Shown here in pieces: positions 18,427-27,457 of a DNA stretch of 51,948 nucleotides. Each line of letters opens with the position of its first letter. Position 1 is the stretch's first letter. A program made the position numbers and the translations under genes. Source of the stretch: Bacteroidota bacterium (GTDB taxonomy: Bacteria; Bacteroidota; Ignavibacteria; UBA10030; SZUA-254); contig JAGVIE010000019.1 in assembly GCA_020056225.1 (NCBI GenBank), forward strand, positions 1 to 51,948, given 5' to 3'. The notes below the pieces were generated by a model that was not told the DNA's origin, did not search any database, and saw only the letters and a list, made by a program, of their open reading frames with translations.

Positions 18427-18453
18427 AAATGCCAGATTATTTATCGGGCATTT
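18427..18453. terminator. Weak hairpin after the thioredoxin-like gene
   Basis: AAATGCC (18427-18433) pairs perfectly with GGCATTT (18447-18453) around a 13-base loop. The T-run is short, so termination would be modest. It also lies downstream of the tRNA-Arg gene on the minus strand. Confidence 0.4.
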
Positions 18454-18489
18454 CTATTCATACAGGAAATAACTCATACTAACTTTTTG

Positions 18490-18562
18490 TACGCCCGGAG
18501 GGACTTGAACCCCCAACCCTTTGGTCCGAAGCCAAATGCTCTATCCATTGAGCTACGGGCGC
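18490..18562 (-). tRNA. tRNA-Arg: tRNA-Arg (anticodon TCG)
   Basis: On the minus strand the 73 bases fold as a full cloverleaf. The parts are acceptor GCGCCCG with CGGGCGT (one G-T at the end), D arm GCTC/GAGC, anticodon arm TTTGG-CTTCGGA-CCAAA with anticodon TCG reading CGA, variable GGGTT, T arm GGGGG-TTCAAGT-CCCTC, and discriminator A. CCA is not encoded. Confidence 0.93.
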
Positions 18563-18880
18563 GATAGAAAATATTTCATAAAAATATACAATTTTCTATC
18601 TCCGATAACAAATGTGAATCATCATAAACGCTCAACCCCCACCGCACATTGATAGATTATAATATTCATAAAATGTTTATCAATCCTCACCTTAAATTTC
18701 CTTCGTTGGAGCCACTTTTATCATGACAGTGTAGTTCTTTTCCACCGTTTGTGATAAATATCAATTCGCCGTTGAGTTTCAAAATCAATCCCCTTCACCC
18801 AAAGTGCGAATTCGCACTCCTTGATTGAGAAAAGGCGCATTCTTCTATAGTTTAGCCATAGAGATTATAAAAGTTAAGAA
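18563..18880 (+). promoter_or_regulatory. Intergenic region with a perfect 16-bp palindrome before the first putative hydrolase gene
   Basis: No gene is seen here. AGTGCGAATTCGCACT at 18803-18818 is a perfect 16-base palindrome about 63 bases before the start at 18881. It is flanked asymmetrically by TCAATC (18785-18790) and GATTGA (18823-18828). It is a candidate dimeric regulator site. No clear TAnnTTTG promoter is seen. Confidence 0.4.
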
Positions 18881-21800
18881 ATGGCAAACATGAAAGAACA
18901 GATCATAAATCAGAAAAAATGGAATTTTAAGAAATTCTCCAAATTAGTGGTTCTTATCTTCCTATTCAGTGCTTCAATCACAGCCCAAGTCATCGATAAG
19001 AAGCAAAATCAATCATATCCGTTATTGTTCAATTTAGTATGGGGTGGTGGAAGCGATTGGTGGCAGAACCAGTTTCATTGGAATCTCACAGTTTGGACAG
19101 ATAGCATACCTGTAAAGAGAGCACAGAGTGCATACGGAAAGCGCGACAGTATTTACTGGTCGTTTACATCAGACTGGAATGCCGGAGAACCACTCAACAG
19201 GTTGATGACGATACCGGATCAGTGGTATGTACGAACAGCAAACGGATCAAGGATATCGTACTGGGGAACATATTTAGTAGATCCGACGAATTATTGTCCG
19301 CAGGTGAACGGAAGAAGATATAATGAGATGTTAGCAGATACGTTAGCAGTGTTTGCGAACCCGACGGTATGGGACGGAATAAACAGTGACGGCACGTGGG
19401 CATATCCTTTTCAGAATTTAGCAGATATAGATTTAGATCGTAATGGGTTGGCAGATTATTCAGAGACGTCACATGGCAGCACTCCGGCAGAGAGGCAGGC
19501 ATGGATAAGCCGAACATGGGCGGCTGGATATTATACATTAGCAAATCGGTTGAGATCAAAACAGGGCTGGACAAATAAACTTCTTACTTACTGGACGGTG
19601 AAAGATTCGATGGGAATGAATGCATTCAACGGAGCCGGTTGGGAAAATGCGCCTCAAAACGCGCCCGTTACATTCGATCTTTCTTTCCCCGATGCCGGTG
19701 TTAATGGCTTTAACAGCGCCAAGCAAATTTTCGATACATGGAATAAAGTGACAACAACATCATTGCCCAGGATGAACTATCTTAGCGCATCGATGGCGTC
19801 GGAAGCAACTAATTCAAACTGCCCGCAGCCTTTTTGGCAGCATGCAAAAGAATGGTATAGATATATGCGCTGGACCTTAGGTATGGCGATGATAACTGAT
19901 GCATACTACAATATTCAGGATGCAGACGCTTCATCAGGAGTGAACGATCATTCAGCGTCTTTCTATTATGATGAATTTAATTCTAATCTTGGACAGCCAA
20001 CAGGAGCGCCACAACAATTACCGAGCGGCGTATGGGTTCGGTTCTTTACTAACGGCGCGATAATATTGAATACGCAAAGTTCAACACAGACTGTAACAAA
20101 CGCTAATCTTCAAACTATAGCGGGGTACAACGGTCCGTACTATCGCTTATTCAGTAATCAAGACACTGCATGGAATAATGGATCGATATTTACTTCTGCA
20201 ACTCTTACAACAGTGCCGGCAGTGCGATGGCGCCAGCCTATCGGAGACATGATAATTTTAAAGAACTCACAAGATACCGTTATTTGTCCAATCGTTATAG
20301 ATAACGCTTACGCAGGAACAACACCGGGCAGCAGTCAAGCGGTATTGACAAACTTAACCTGGGATAATGAAGCAAACAGCGGTACAGCGCTCGATTATAA
20401 TCCGACTTATAATGTCGGATACCGTGGATCGACAGATACACGCTGGTATCGAAGTCACAGGACGAGTGCAGGAAGTGGAGAAGCGACCGCAGTCTACACA
20501 CCGGGAATCAATCGAGCAGGATATTGGAGAGTATATGAATGGCACGGCTGGGCGGGGACAGCGACAAACTCGTACAGTGAAGCAACCAACGTACCATGCA
20601 GAATCTCTTATGATGGAGGTTATAAAGATACGACAATCAATCAGCAGATGAATGCCGGCCGATGGAATTTGTTGGGAACATTTCCCTATAGCCCCGGAGG
20701 TAATAAATCATTAACGATCACTAATAATGCAAATGGCGTAGTAATAGCTGATGCTTTTAAGTGGGAATTTGTTGCATCGAACGGATTACCGAATCAAACA
20801 ATTCAAATTCCCCAATCTCCAACGCCGACTAATCCATTAAACGGCACGACTGGAATCGATTTAACAACAACATTAACATGGAATACCGTTGCGAATGCAA
20901 CACGATATCATCTGCAGGTTGCAACAGATTCCAGTTTTACAACGCTCGTTGTAAACGACTCTATATTGACAACTAACTCCCGTCAATTGCAATCTCTTGA
21001 ATACCAGAAAACATACTATTGGCATGTATCGGCTATCAATCAGTATGGAAGAAGTATGTACTCGAACATTTTTAGATTCACCACGATGGCACAAAGTTTA
21101 TCGGTGCCCCTGCTTACTTCACCGTCAAATGGAATTTTAAATAGCGATCTAACCACGTCGCTTGCGTGGGATACTGTTTCCGGTGCGACACTGTATCATC
21201 TGCAGGTTGCAACTGATTCTGTTTTTACGGCGCTTATTGTAAACGATTCATCGTTGAGTGTCAACTCCCGTCAATTGCAATCTCTTGAGTATCAGAAAAC
21301 ATACTATTGGCATGTATCGGCAAAGAACCAAACGCTATCCGGTAGTTACTCGAATTTGTCAAGGTTTACTGTTCGGTCACAGGTATTGCTTATAGGGCGA
21401 AGTTCAATCGATTTTGGCAATGTAGCAATTGGAAAAACCAAAGTAGATTCTGTTATGGTGAAGAATCCTGAATCGCGATCCGTTTCAATCCTGAAAATCA
21501 GTCAGGCATTATCTCAGTTCAGTGTGTTACCGCAGTCTTTCACTTTAGCGCCCAACGAGAGTCTTAAAGTGCGCGTTGTATTCGCACCGACAGAAAAATT
21601 GTCGTACTCAAGTATGACGAAATTTGATATTATTGCGGATTCGATCTCTGTGGCAACAATGCCGTTAAAAGGTTCAGGTATCAGACCGCCTAAGATCAGA
21701 CGTACACCAGCAGCCATGACAATAGTTGTATCTCCTAATGTTCCTGAGAAAGATACGCTCATTGTATATAATGATGGAGATCAGGATTTAGTAATATCTT

Positions 21801-22315
21801 CAGCATATTCAACTAATTCTGCAATCAACATCTCTCCGAATATAAATACTATAGCGCCTGCCGATAGTCAGCAGTTTGTCGTTACAACTCTCTCGGAAAG
21901 CGTGAAGGTGGACAGCGGATACATAATATTGGTTAATAATAGTGAGTTATCAGTTGACTCAACCAGAATAAAAATTACAGTAATTAATGGAGTCAAGAAT
22001 AAAATTACCATGCCTGCGAATTTTGGTATGTTGCAGAATTATCCAAATCCTTTTAATCCGGTGACAAACATAATATACAATCTTCCCGTCGCTGCTAAAG
22101 TACGGGTAAATATTTTTAATGCTATTGGACAGGAAGTCAAAAACCTGGTTGATGAAACGGAAGAAATGGGTATCAGATCGTTGCAGTGGGATGCGACGGA
22201 TGATAACCGTAATTCGGTTTCCAGCGGTATATATTATTGCAGGATAGAAGCTATACCGTCAGCAGGCGGAAGCATGCCTTTTGTACAGACGAAAAAGATG
22301 ATACTGTTAAAATAG
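18881..22315 (+). CDS. Secreted putative glycoside hydrolase with golvesin-like domain and T9SS sorting domain (paralogue 1)
   Basis: The 1144-aa protein has signal FSKLVVLIFLFSASITAQ. A TIM-barrel-like region (about 45-425) contains WDGINSDGTWAYP (164-176), which recalls the DGIxxD loop of GHL-type putative glycosidases, and (V)RFFTNGAIILN (about 383-394). An EF-hand-like loop DIDLDRNGLAD is at 182-192. Next come a golvesin C-terminal-like domain (about 505-630; GYWRVYEWHGWAG and GVVIADAFKWEF) and two near-identical fibronectin-like units (about 645-835). An ASPM/Hydin-like Ig domain (IDFGNVAIGKTK) and a T9SS type A sorting domain (NYPNPFNPVT to KMILLK) complete it. Catalytic residues are not proven. 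A paralogue lies at 27458. It probably acts on extracellular glycan. Confidence 0.8.
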   Translation: MANMKEQIINQKKWNFKKFSKLVVLIFLFSASITAQVIDKKQNQSYPLLFNLVWGGGSDWWQNQFHWNLTVWTDSIPVKRAQSAYGKRDSIYWSFTSDWNAGEPLNRLMTIPDQWYVRTANGSRISYWGTYLVDPTNYCPQVNGRRYNEMLADTLAVFANPTVWDGINSDGTWAYPFQNLADIDLDRNGLADYSETSHGSTPAERQAWISRTWAAGYYTLANRLRSKQGWTNKLLTYWTVKDSMGMNAFNGAGWENAPQNAPVTFDLSFPDAGVNGFNSAKQIFDTWNKVTTTSLPRMNYLSASMASEATNSNCPQPFWQHAKEWYRYMRWTLGMAMITDAYYNIQDADASSGVNDHSASFYYDEFNSNLGQPTGAPQQLPSGVWVRFFTNGAIILNTQSSTQTVTNANLQTIAGYNGPYYRLFSNQDTAWNNGSIFTSATLTTVPAVRWRQPIGDMIILKNSQDTVICPIVIDNAYAGTTPGSSQAVLTNLTWDNEANSGTALDYNPTYNVGYRGSTDTRWYRSHRTSAGSGEATAVYTPGINRAGYWRVYEWHGWAGTATNSYSEATNVPCRISYDGGYKDTTINQQMNAGRWNLLGTFPYSPGGNKSLTITNNANGVVIADAFKWEFVASNGLPNQTIQIPQSPTPTNPLNGTTGIDLTTTLTWNTVANATRYHLQVATDSSFTTLVVNDSILTTNSRQLQSLEYQKTYYWHVSAINQYGRSMYSNIFRFTTMAQSLSVPLLTSPSNGILNSDLTTSLAWDTVSGATLYHLQVATDSVFTALIVNDSSLSVNSRQLQSLEYQKTYYWHVSAKNQTLSGSYSNLSRFTVRSQVLLIGRSSIDFGNVAIGKTKVDSVMVKNPESRSVSILKISQALSQFSVLPQSFTLAPNESLKVRVVFAPTEKLSYSSMTKFDIIADSISVATMPLKGSGIRPPKIRRTPAAMTIVVSPNVPEKDTLIVYNDGDQDLVISSAYSTNSAINISPNINTIAPADSQQFVVTTLSESVKVDSGYIILVNNSELSVDSTRIKITVINGVKNKITMPANFGMLQNYPNPFNPVTNIIYNLPVAAKVRVNIFNAIGQEVKNLVDETEEMGIRSLQWDATDDNRNSVSSGIYYCRIEAIPSAGGSMPFVQTKKMILLK
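20818..21393 (+). repeat. Tandem 288-bp DNA repeat encoding two fibronectin-like units
   Basis: Two consecutive units have long identical DNA stretches, for example 20975-21000 and 21263-21288, exactly 288 bases apart. Each unit encodes about 96 aa with YHLQVATDS and a YQKTYYWHVSA strand. The high DNA identity points to a recent internal duplication. Unit edges are approximate. Confidence 0.75.
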
Positions 22316-22371
22316 TAACGGTAGAAGGATACTATTATCAGAATCGATGGTATTGATATATATCAGATAAT

Positions 22372-22406
22372 AAAAAACCAGAGGCAATTTCTGCCTCTGG
22401 TTTTTT
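22372..22406. terminator. Strong bidirectional terminator
   Basis: CCAGAGGCA (22378-22386) pairs perfectly with TGCCTCTGG (22392-22400). AAAAAA lies before the stem and TTTTTT after it, so it can stop transcription from both the hydrolase gene and the convergent lipoprotein gene. Confidence 0.9.
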
Positions 22407-22481
22407 GTTTGATCTACTTTCTTAAACCGGCAGCTTTTTAGGTAATTTTAATTACTGTCGGAATCGAAGATCGGCTATTGC

Positions 22482-23849
22482 CTAATCACAATGAGACACG
22501 CACAATAGACCGTTATTGTATTTGTCAAATGTCGTCATCCAACCTAATACTTGTTTTTGAACGCTCTTTGAAAGAGATGCCCAATCATTAGCATTCTTTG
22601 TTGAGAGGAATATATCTGCTGCAGCGATCGCGCTGGAGATGCATTCAGAAGATGTTCCCTCGCCGCTTCCATTTGCACCGGCAATATTTAATTTAGCTGC
22701 AAGCAATTGAGCGTATAATTTCAAGATTCCATTGGTTGCTCCGCCCGGACCCGTGAATTGCATTATGCTTACCACCTGCGTGTTGCTGGTGACAACAAGA
22801 GTTTTCGCACCGGCAGGTAATCCGAGGTAAATCGGGAGATAGGCGCTTACCATATCCTGATTATGTCCGTAGAGATTTGGAACCGCGTGAGTTTTATAGA
22901 AACCGATTGTTCTCGTGCAACCCGATGGCGGCGTGCATCCTATAGTGTTAAGATAATACTTGGTATTCAACGTACCCTGGATCCACCAATCTCTCACTAA
23001 ACCGTCTACTCTGATGCTGTTCTCGGCTGTGAATGATTCCTCGGTTGGTACTCCGTTGTTGCATACATGAAGCATGAAATAGCCGGTTCCGCTCTCGCAG
23101 AATTCTATTGATGCCGGCACAGGTGTTACGCTCCAACCTGCTGTTGATACACCGGGGCTTGCCGGTATTATTGTTCCCGGAACGTCGGTTACCGTTACAC
23201 AATTTTTTTGCGGTGCACAGCCCTGTGTTACAGGTGATTCGATTGTTGTTCCAAACGGTTGTCCAAGATTATCGACATAATTGGTGATGGTTATGTTGGC
23301 TACAACTTTGTAGGAACAATTTGGATCGATACCGCCATATGGCGTAGTAACAATCTCAAAATAATAACAAAACGACTCACTGGGTCCTAATACGGGTTTA
23401 TTGCTGATATATCGGAGCGGTAAATTTTCAACCACAGGTGTAAAATCTCCTCCGTCACAGCTTTTTAGAAGGGTCGTTGTGATAGTTAAATTTTCAGTCG
23501 CTTCCGCTCCTGTGTTTTGCACACAGATTTTGCCTTCGAAGCCGGACATCAGAGGTCCCTTGACAGCAGTGATGGTTACCTGAAGATCACGACATTCGTC
23601 TTTGCAAATGCTGTTGTCGGATTGATCCATAGATTTGGTGAATGTCCAATCAAACAAATTATAACAACTGATGCTTACACTTTGACCTGAAAGCGATGTA
23701 CCGGTTGTTGTTTGGGTTTCACCCTGTAAGGGCTGTTCCGTCACTTTTGTTGTGACGGGAGAGGTAGCAGAATCTTTACTGCATCCTGCAAGCCAGAACG
23801 TCGCCCCTACAACAAGAAGGAACGACACGAGCAAATAGAATCTTTTCAT
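22482..23849 (-). CDS. Lipoprotein of unknown function with GFYKTH motif
   Basis: The start at 23849 (455 aa) is chosen because AAAGGAG precedes it and a clear lipoprotein signal follows (MKRFYLLVSFLLVVGATFWLAGC, Cys23). A longer in-frame opening up to 24110 has no signal and is unlikely. The body is Cys- and Thr-rich with Ig-like beta segments (DLQVTITAVKGPLMSGFEGKICVQNTGAEATENLTI). It then has CTRTIGFYKTHA (about 298-309), similar to the CTxTxGYWKTHP motif of many secreted proteins, and a helical tail. No enzyme is recognised. It is convergent with paralogue 1 and separated from the next minus-strand gene by about 450 bases. Probably a surface-exposed or secreted lipoprotein. Confidence 0.7.
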   Translation of the reverse strand: MKRFYLLVSFLLVVGATFWLAGCSKDSATSPVTTKVTEQPLQGETQTTTGTSLSGQSVSISCYNLFDWTFTKSMDQSDNSICKDECRDLQVTITAVKGPLMSGFEGKICVQNTGAEATENLTITTTLLKSCDGGDFTPVVENLPLRYISNKPVLGPSESFCYYFEIVTTPYGGIDPNCSYKVVANITITNYVDNLGQPFGTTIESPVTQGCAPQKNCVTVTDVPGTIIPASPGVSTAGWSVTPVPASIEFCESGTGYFMLHVCNNGVPTEESFTAENSIRVDGLVRDWWIQGTLNTKYYLNTIGCTPPSGCTRTIGFYKTHAVPNLYGHNQDMVSAYLPIYLGLPAGAKTLVVTSNTQVVSIMQFTGPGGATNGILKLYAQLLAAKLNIAGANGSGEGTSSECISSAIAAADIFLSTKNANDWASLSKSVQKQVLGWMTTFDKYNNGLLCVSHCD

Positions 23850-24301
23850 TGAATAACTCCTTTTGTTATTGGAAAAATGTGAAAATTGTTTTATGCGATG
23901 TAGATAGAAATGAAATAATTTTCTAAACGATATTAATAAGATATAAGTTCCAAAATTTAACAAACGATCTATAAACCAAATGCCATTAAACATGGTCTGT
24001 CGGATAGAATGTCCCAAGACCACTATCATATAAACAAAAATAATAAGCAAAAGCAATATTTGATTACTCGTTTTATCTGTTTGATCGGACGGAAGCCTTA
24101 GGATTGCCAATTCTGTGACGCGGTTGGCATAATTCCGGGTATTCCCTCAATCACGAGCAGCCCCTGAATATGGTCTATTACCCTAAAAAACCGTCACTGA
24201 ATTTTACACTAACTGAATTTCCACTTATTCTGAGCGCACATTAAAGTAGTAGAGTGATGCAGGTTGAACGCTGCCAAACAATAGACGAAGTCACAAACTT
24301 A
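23850..24301. other. Intergenic region upstream of the lipoprotein gene
   Basis: 452 AT-rich bases. No gene, no hairpin of note and no good TAnnTTTG/TTG pair on the minus strand are seen. The open frame continuing from the lipoprotein gene into this region appears non-coding. Confidence 0.4.
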
Positions 24302-25957
24302 TTAATCGCCTGATTTCCTTCTCAAAATAGATGCATCGATAACTGCCAATCCATTCTGGAAATTGAGAGTATGTGTTCTAAGCAAATTATTTTTCCAACT
24401 GGGTGTTATCTCTTGAACACGAATCTCTGAATATTCATTCTCATTAAGCGCGGTGATCCGGTTAATGTTCATCGCATAGCCGTACCTCACCGAACAATCT
24501 TGCCCGACCCGATAAAGATTTCCGTTCATCTCAAATATTTTTCCTGCTTGCCGCGCATTTTTCACATCGGAAATGACAGGATTCATGGGATGAGGTTTCC
24601 ATTTATTCGTCATTAACTCCGTTGAATGAAAAAGAAAAAGTTCTTCCGAGAGCGATGCGCCCGGATGCTCTCTGATATTGACGAACATCCACCATTTTCC
24701 ATCTCTCTCTAATAGTGTGGTATCGACCGCCTCCACATTTTCCATCAGGTTCATGACGAATTCCCATTTATCAGGGAAACCGGTACATCGATATAGTTCG
24801 ATGGTTTGATTTTCGCTCGTTTCGGGAATCATATAATATCGATTGTCATGTCTGAAAACGAACGGGTAAGATAAATGATATGGTTTCTGCAGAACTATTC
24901 TCGGCTGATCATGATTGCAATGCTTATCTAGTGTAATGACTGATATATGAGCACGACGGTTTTTGAAGATCATCTCTTCGATGAAGATATAATATTTATC
25001 ATCGTGCAAAATTATGTGCGGGTCAGCCCAAAATTGATCTTTCGCCGGTAACATTTCTTTGAAATTTCTGAAGTTGGGTGAAAGATTCGGCTCGGTGTAA
25101 GAAAATAAAAGAACCCATTGCTCGAAATAGAAAAACTTCCGAATTTTATTGAATATTTTTTTAATAGCAAACGGTAAAAGAGCTTTGAACATTTGAATGT
25201 TGCCCGGAGCGATATATTGCCCGAACGATCGATGGTTCGGGGGACGAATAGAACGACTGATCTTCTCGAAAAACTTTTCTTCTCCTGGATCGGATAATTC
25301 TTTCAGCGTCCGCGGGATGAAGGATACAGATTTCCAATAATTAATATTGTTATTTTCCATCATCGATTTGTTGCCGGCAGATGTAAATGATTGATATATT
25401 ATTTTTTCACCGGCAATCTTCTCTGAAGTCATGAGAAGATAGGCGCCGATCTCCCTGCGTCCTTCAAGAACTTCCATCAATCCGGGGGGAGTGTTGGCTG
25501 GGTTTTCAATATCTCCGTGGAAAAAATACCAGACACCGTATTTCGAAGTTTTGGAGAGGGATAATTTATCAATATTAGCAAAACCAAATTGAAGAAACAG
25601 ATCAATCTGGTATTTTTTTATTGTTTCAGTCAACGATTGATCGATAAAGGATGACAATTGTGTTTCATCAACATCAATGCGGGGAATACCTGCAATTAAA
25701 TTCGACGCGTCTATTTTCTCCAATGCGTTCAGGCGGGGGCTATACATTTTACTGTCAAGATAGCGATACAGATTAAATAAACTCACGGAATGTTTCTTCT
25801 TGTCTGGCTCATAGCTTTTATTCATGAGCACTAATTCAATAGTTGCATAGTCTAATGATTTAATGGTGCGGATAATCTCGTGGGTCCATGCCTCCAGATT
25901 ATCCGAGTCAATCAAAATGCCTATTCTAATAATACTGTTCGTGTAATGATAATTCAT
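24302..25957 (-). CDS. GINT1-like glycosyltransferase-type protein (N-terminal formyltransferase-like, C-terminal five-blade propeller-like)
   Basis: The 551-aa protein has two parts. The N-terminal part (about 8-190) starts IRIGILIDSDNLEAWTHEII, a formyltransferase- or GT-like alpha/beta segment, and includes YGVWYFFHGDIENP. The C-terminal part (about 285-540) starts with QFWADPHIILHDDKYYIFIEE and repeats aromatic blade strands (YPFVFRHDNRYYMIPETSE, WWMFVNIREHPG). That is the glucosamine inositolphosphorylceramide transferase 1 N-terminal-domain fold, related to GH43-like five-blade propellers. Bacterial members occur in surface-glycan clusters. It is co-directional with a methyltransferase gene 35 bases upstream. 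Activity is not established. Confidence 0.7.
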   Translation of the reverse strand: MNYHYTNSIIRIGILIDSDNLEAWTHEIIRTIKSLDYATIELVLMNKSYEPDKKKHSVSLFNLYRYLDSKMYSPRLNALEKIDASNLIAGIPRIDVDETQLSSFIDQSLTETIKKYQIDLFLQFGFANIDKLSLSKTSKYGVWYFFHGDIENPANTPPGLMEVLEGRREIGAYLLMTSEKIAGEKIIYQSFTSAGNKSMMENNNINYWKSVSFIPRTLKELSDPGEEKFFEKISRSIRPPNHRSFGQYIAPGNIQMFKALLPFAIKKIFNKIRKFFYFEQWVLLFSYTEPNLSPNFRNFKEMLPAKDQFWADPHIILHDDKYYIFIEEMIFKNRRAHISVITLDKHCNHDQPRIVLQKPYHLSYPFVFRHDNRYYMIPETSENQTIELYRCTGFPDKWEFVMNLMENVEAVDTTLLERDGKWWMFVNIREHPGASLSEELFLFHSTELMTNKWKPHPMNPVISDVKNARQAGKIFEMNGNLYRVGQDCSVRYGYAMNINRITALNENEYSEIRVQEITPSWKNNLLRTHTLNFQNGLAVIDASILRRKSGD

Positions 25958-25992
25958 CTATGCAATAATTGCATGCTAATAAAATGTGTGAT

Positions 25993-26943
25993 TTATGATT
26001 TGACCGCTAAGATGTAGGCGCCCGTTGTGGTTAGATCATCGTCTGATAGTTTTCGAAACGGTTTCGCTAATTGTTCAGGATTGAAGTTAGGGGAGCTTGT
26101 CCTTTTCATCTCAAGTGTAATATTGAAATTCGCACCAAGTAATGAATCTCTATGCTTTGAGTATGGCTCACGATTGATAATGCATCGCTTCCTGCCGCGT
26201 ATAAGTTTCCACTCAAAATCTGAATATGTCCAATGCCCATCCCAGAATTGGGACAATCCCATAGAAGTGAAATCGATCTGGTGCGACATGACTCCGCCTG
26301 ATTTCAATAATTGGTAACACTGTTTATAAAATATCTCAAGGTCCGGGATATATTCAAGTGCAGTTTGAGAAAAAATCAAATCAAATTGGTTGTCCGCAAC
26401 ATCTTTTAGATTATAATCCGGCGCCCGATATGATATGCGTATAGGGTTAGTTTTATTTTCCGAATTTGCTAGAGCTTGCCGGATGTTTTCCAGCCGTAAT
26501 TTCAGCATTTTTTCTTTTAGATGTCTGGTAGATAAAATTGATTTAGGAAATTCATATGATGCTAAAAACGGTTTCACGAGCGGGAATTCATCGGGACCGG
26601 GGATATCTTCTTCGTTTTGAAAAAGCTGAATAAGTTCCTCCAATATATTCTGGTCTGTACCGGGGTTAGTTAATCGAACACTATCGAAAGTATAATATGA
26701 ATCGGCTCCGCTAATTAAAGCCGCAATCCCGGTGCCTAATGATTCTCCCGGACCGATTTCTGCAATCGTAAGCGGTATGCCGAATGGAATTTTTGAATTG
26801 ATAGTAACTAAATGTCTCAACCAAACTGAATAACAATACCGGGCGGAGACGTTTCCTCCCATGCTTCCTTTCCCGGGACTTCTTTTTACGCCCGGGATAA
26901 ATGTTGCCATCCCCTTCAACATTAATTTTATTTTTCGATTCAT
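25993..26943 (-). CDS. Class I SAM-dependent methyltransferase
   Basis: The 316-aa protein has a Rossmann methyltransferase pattern. The glycine-rich SAM loop is IAEIGPGESLGTGIAAL (about 60-76), followed by the acidic strand TFDS. FDLIFSQTALEYIPD (about 193-207) and LLKSGGVMSHQIDF are motifs IV-V. A long insertion lies between motif I and motif IV. The next gene on the same strand is the GINT1-like protein 35 bases downstream. It may therefore methylate a sugar or lipid of the surface glycan; that part is inference. There is no good ribosome binding site, which is usual in this genome. Confidence 0.75.
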   Translation of the reverse strand: MNRKIKLMLKGMATFIPGVKRSPGKGSMGGNVSARYCYSVWLRHLVTINSKIPFGIPLTIAEIGPGESLGTGIAALISGADSYYTFDSVRLTNPGTDQNILEELIQLFQNEEDIPGPDEFPLVKPFLASYEFPKSILSTRHLKEKMLKLRLENIRQALANSENKTNPIRISYRAPDYNLKDVADNQFDLIFSQTALEYIPDLEIFYKQCYQLLKSGGVMSHQIDFTSMGLSQFWDGHWTYSDFEWKLIRGRKRCIINREPYSKHRDSLLGANFNITLEMKRTSSPNFNPEQLAKPFRKLSDDDLTTTGAYILAVKS

Positions 26944-27457
26944 AGAGTAACTTCGATTAAGATATGTGATATGTCATATTGATAAAAGGCTTTCCGCTTC
27001 CATTTTATGACAACAAAAGAATATCAAACAACAATAATTATTATTTGGTCATTTTCTAACAAATCAGCCAAAATCATCCCATGAAATTGCTTTGGAACAT
27101 ACTACAAAAGTAAATAAAAGTCAATTAAGTCCCTACGCTCCTTTATATATAAATATCTGAACTTATATTAGATGTTTCGGGAGCAACACAGTACATACGT
27201 GAAAATTATATCGTAATAAAGAGTGTGAACATTTATTAATTCAAAAAGACTTGATTTTCAGAAAAAATTGGGTAAATTAGATAATTATAGTCTGTTCAAA
27301 ACTCCCGATCAAGATGTTATGCTAAGTGAAGCATAAGATCTAAATCAGTGTTGAAGAAGATGTTTCCCGCGGCTTTCGGGCGGGCGAAACATGGCTGTAA
27401 AAATAATTTGAAGCTCTCTGTTTATTCTACATCGAAGGATATTATTTTAGGTATAAA
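26944..27457 (+). promoter_or_regulatory. Long leader of paralogue 2 with two hairpins
   Basis: The region is AT-rich and has no gene. Two stem-loops stand out upstream of the TTG start. TTATGC (27317-27322) pairs with GCATAA (27331-27336). ATGTTTC (27360-27366) pairs with GAAACAT (27386-27392) and encloses a GC-rich core in very AT-rich surroundings. Spacing of 65 bases or more to the start codon leaves room for a structured mRNA leader. I match it to no known riboswitch class. Confidence 0.35.

Noticed and set aside
23850-24110. 87-residue N-terminal extension of the lipoprotein frame
   Set aside because: The internal start at 23849 has AAAGGAG and a perfect lipoprotein signal; the extension is low-complexity and hydrophobic by chance.
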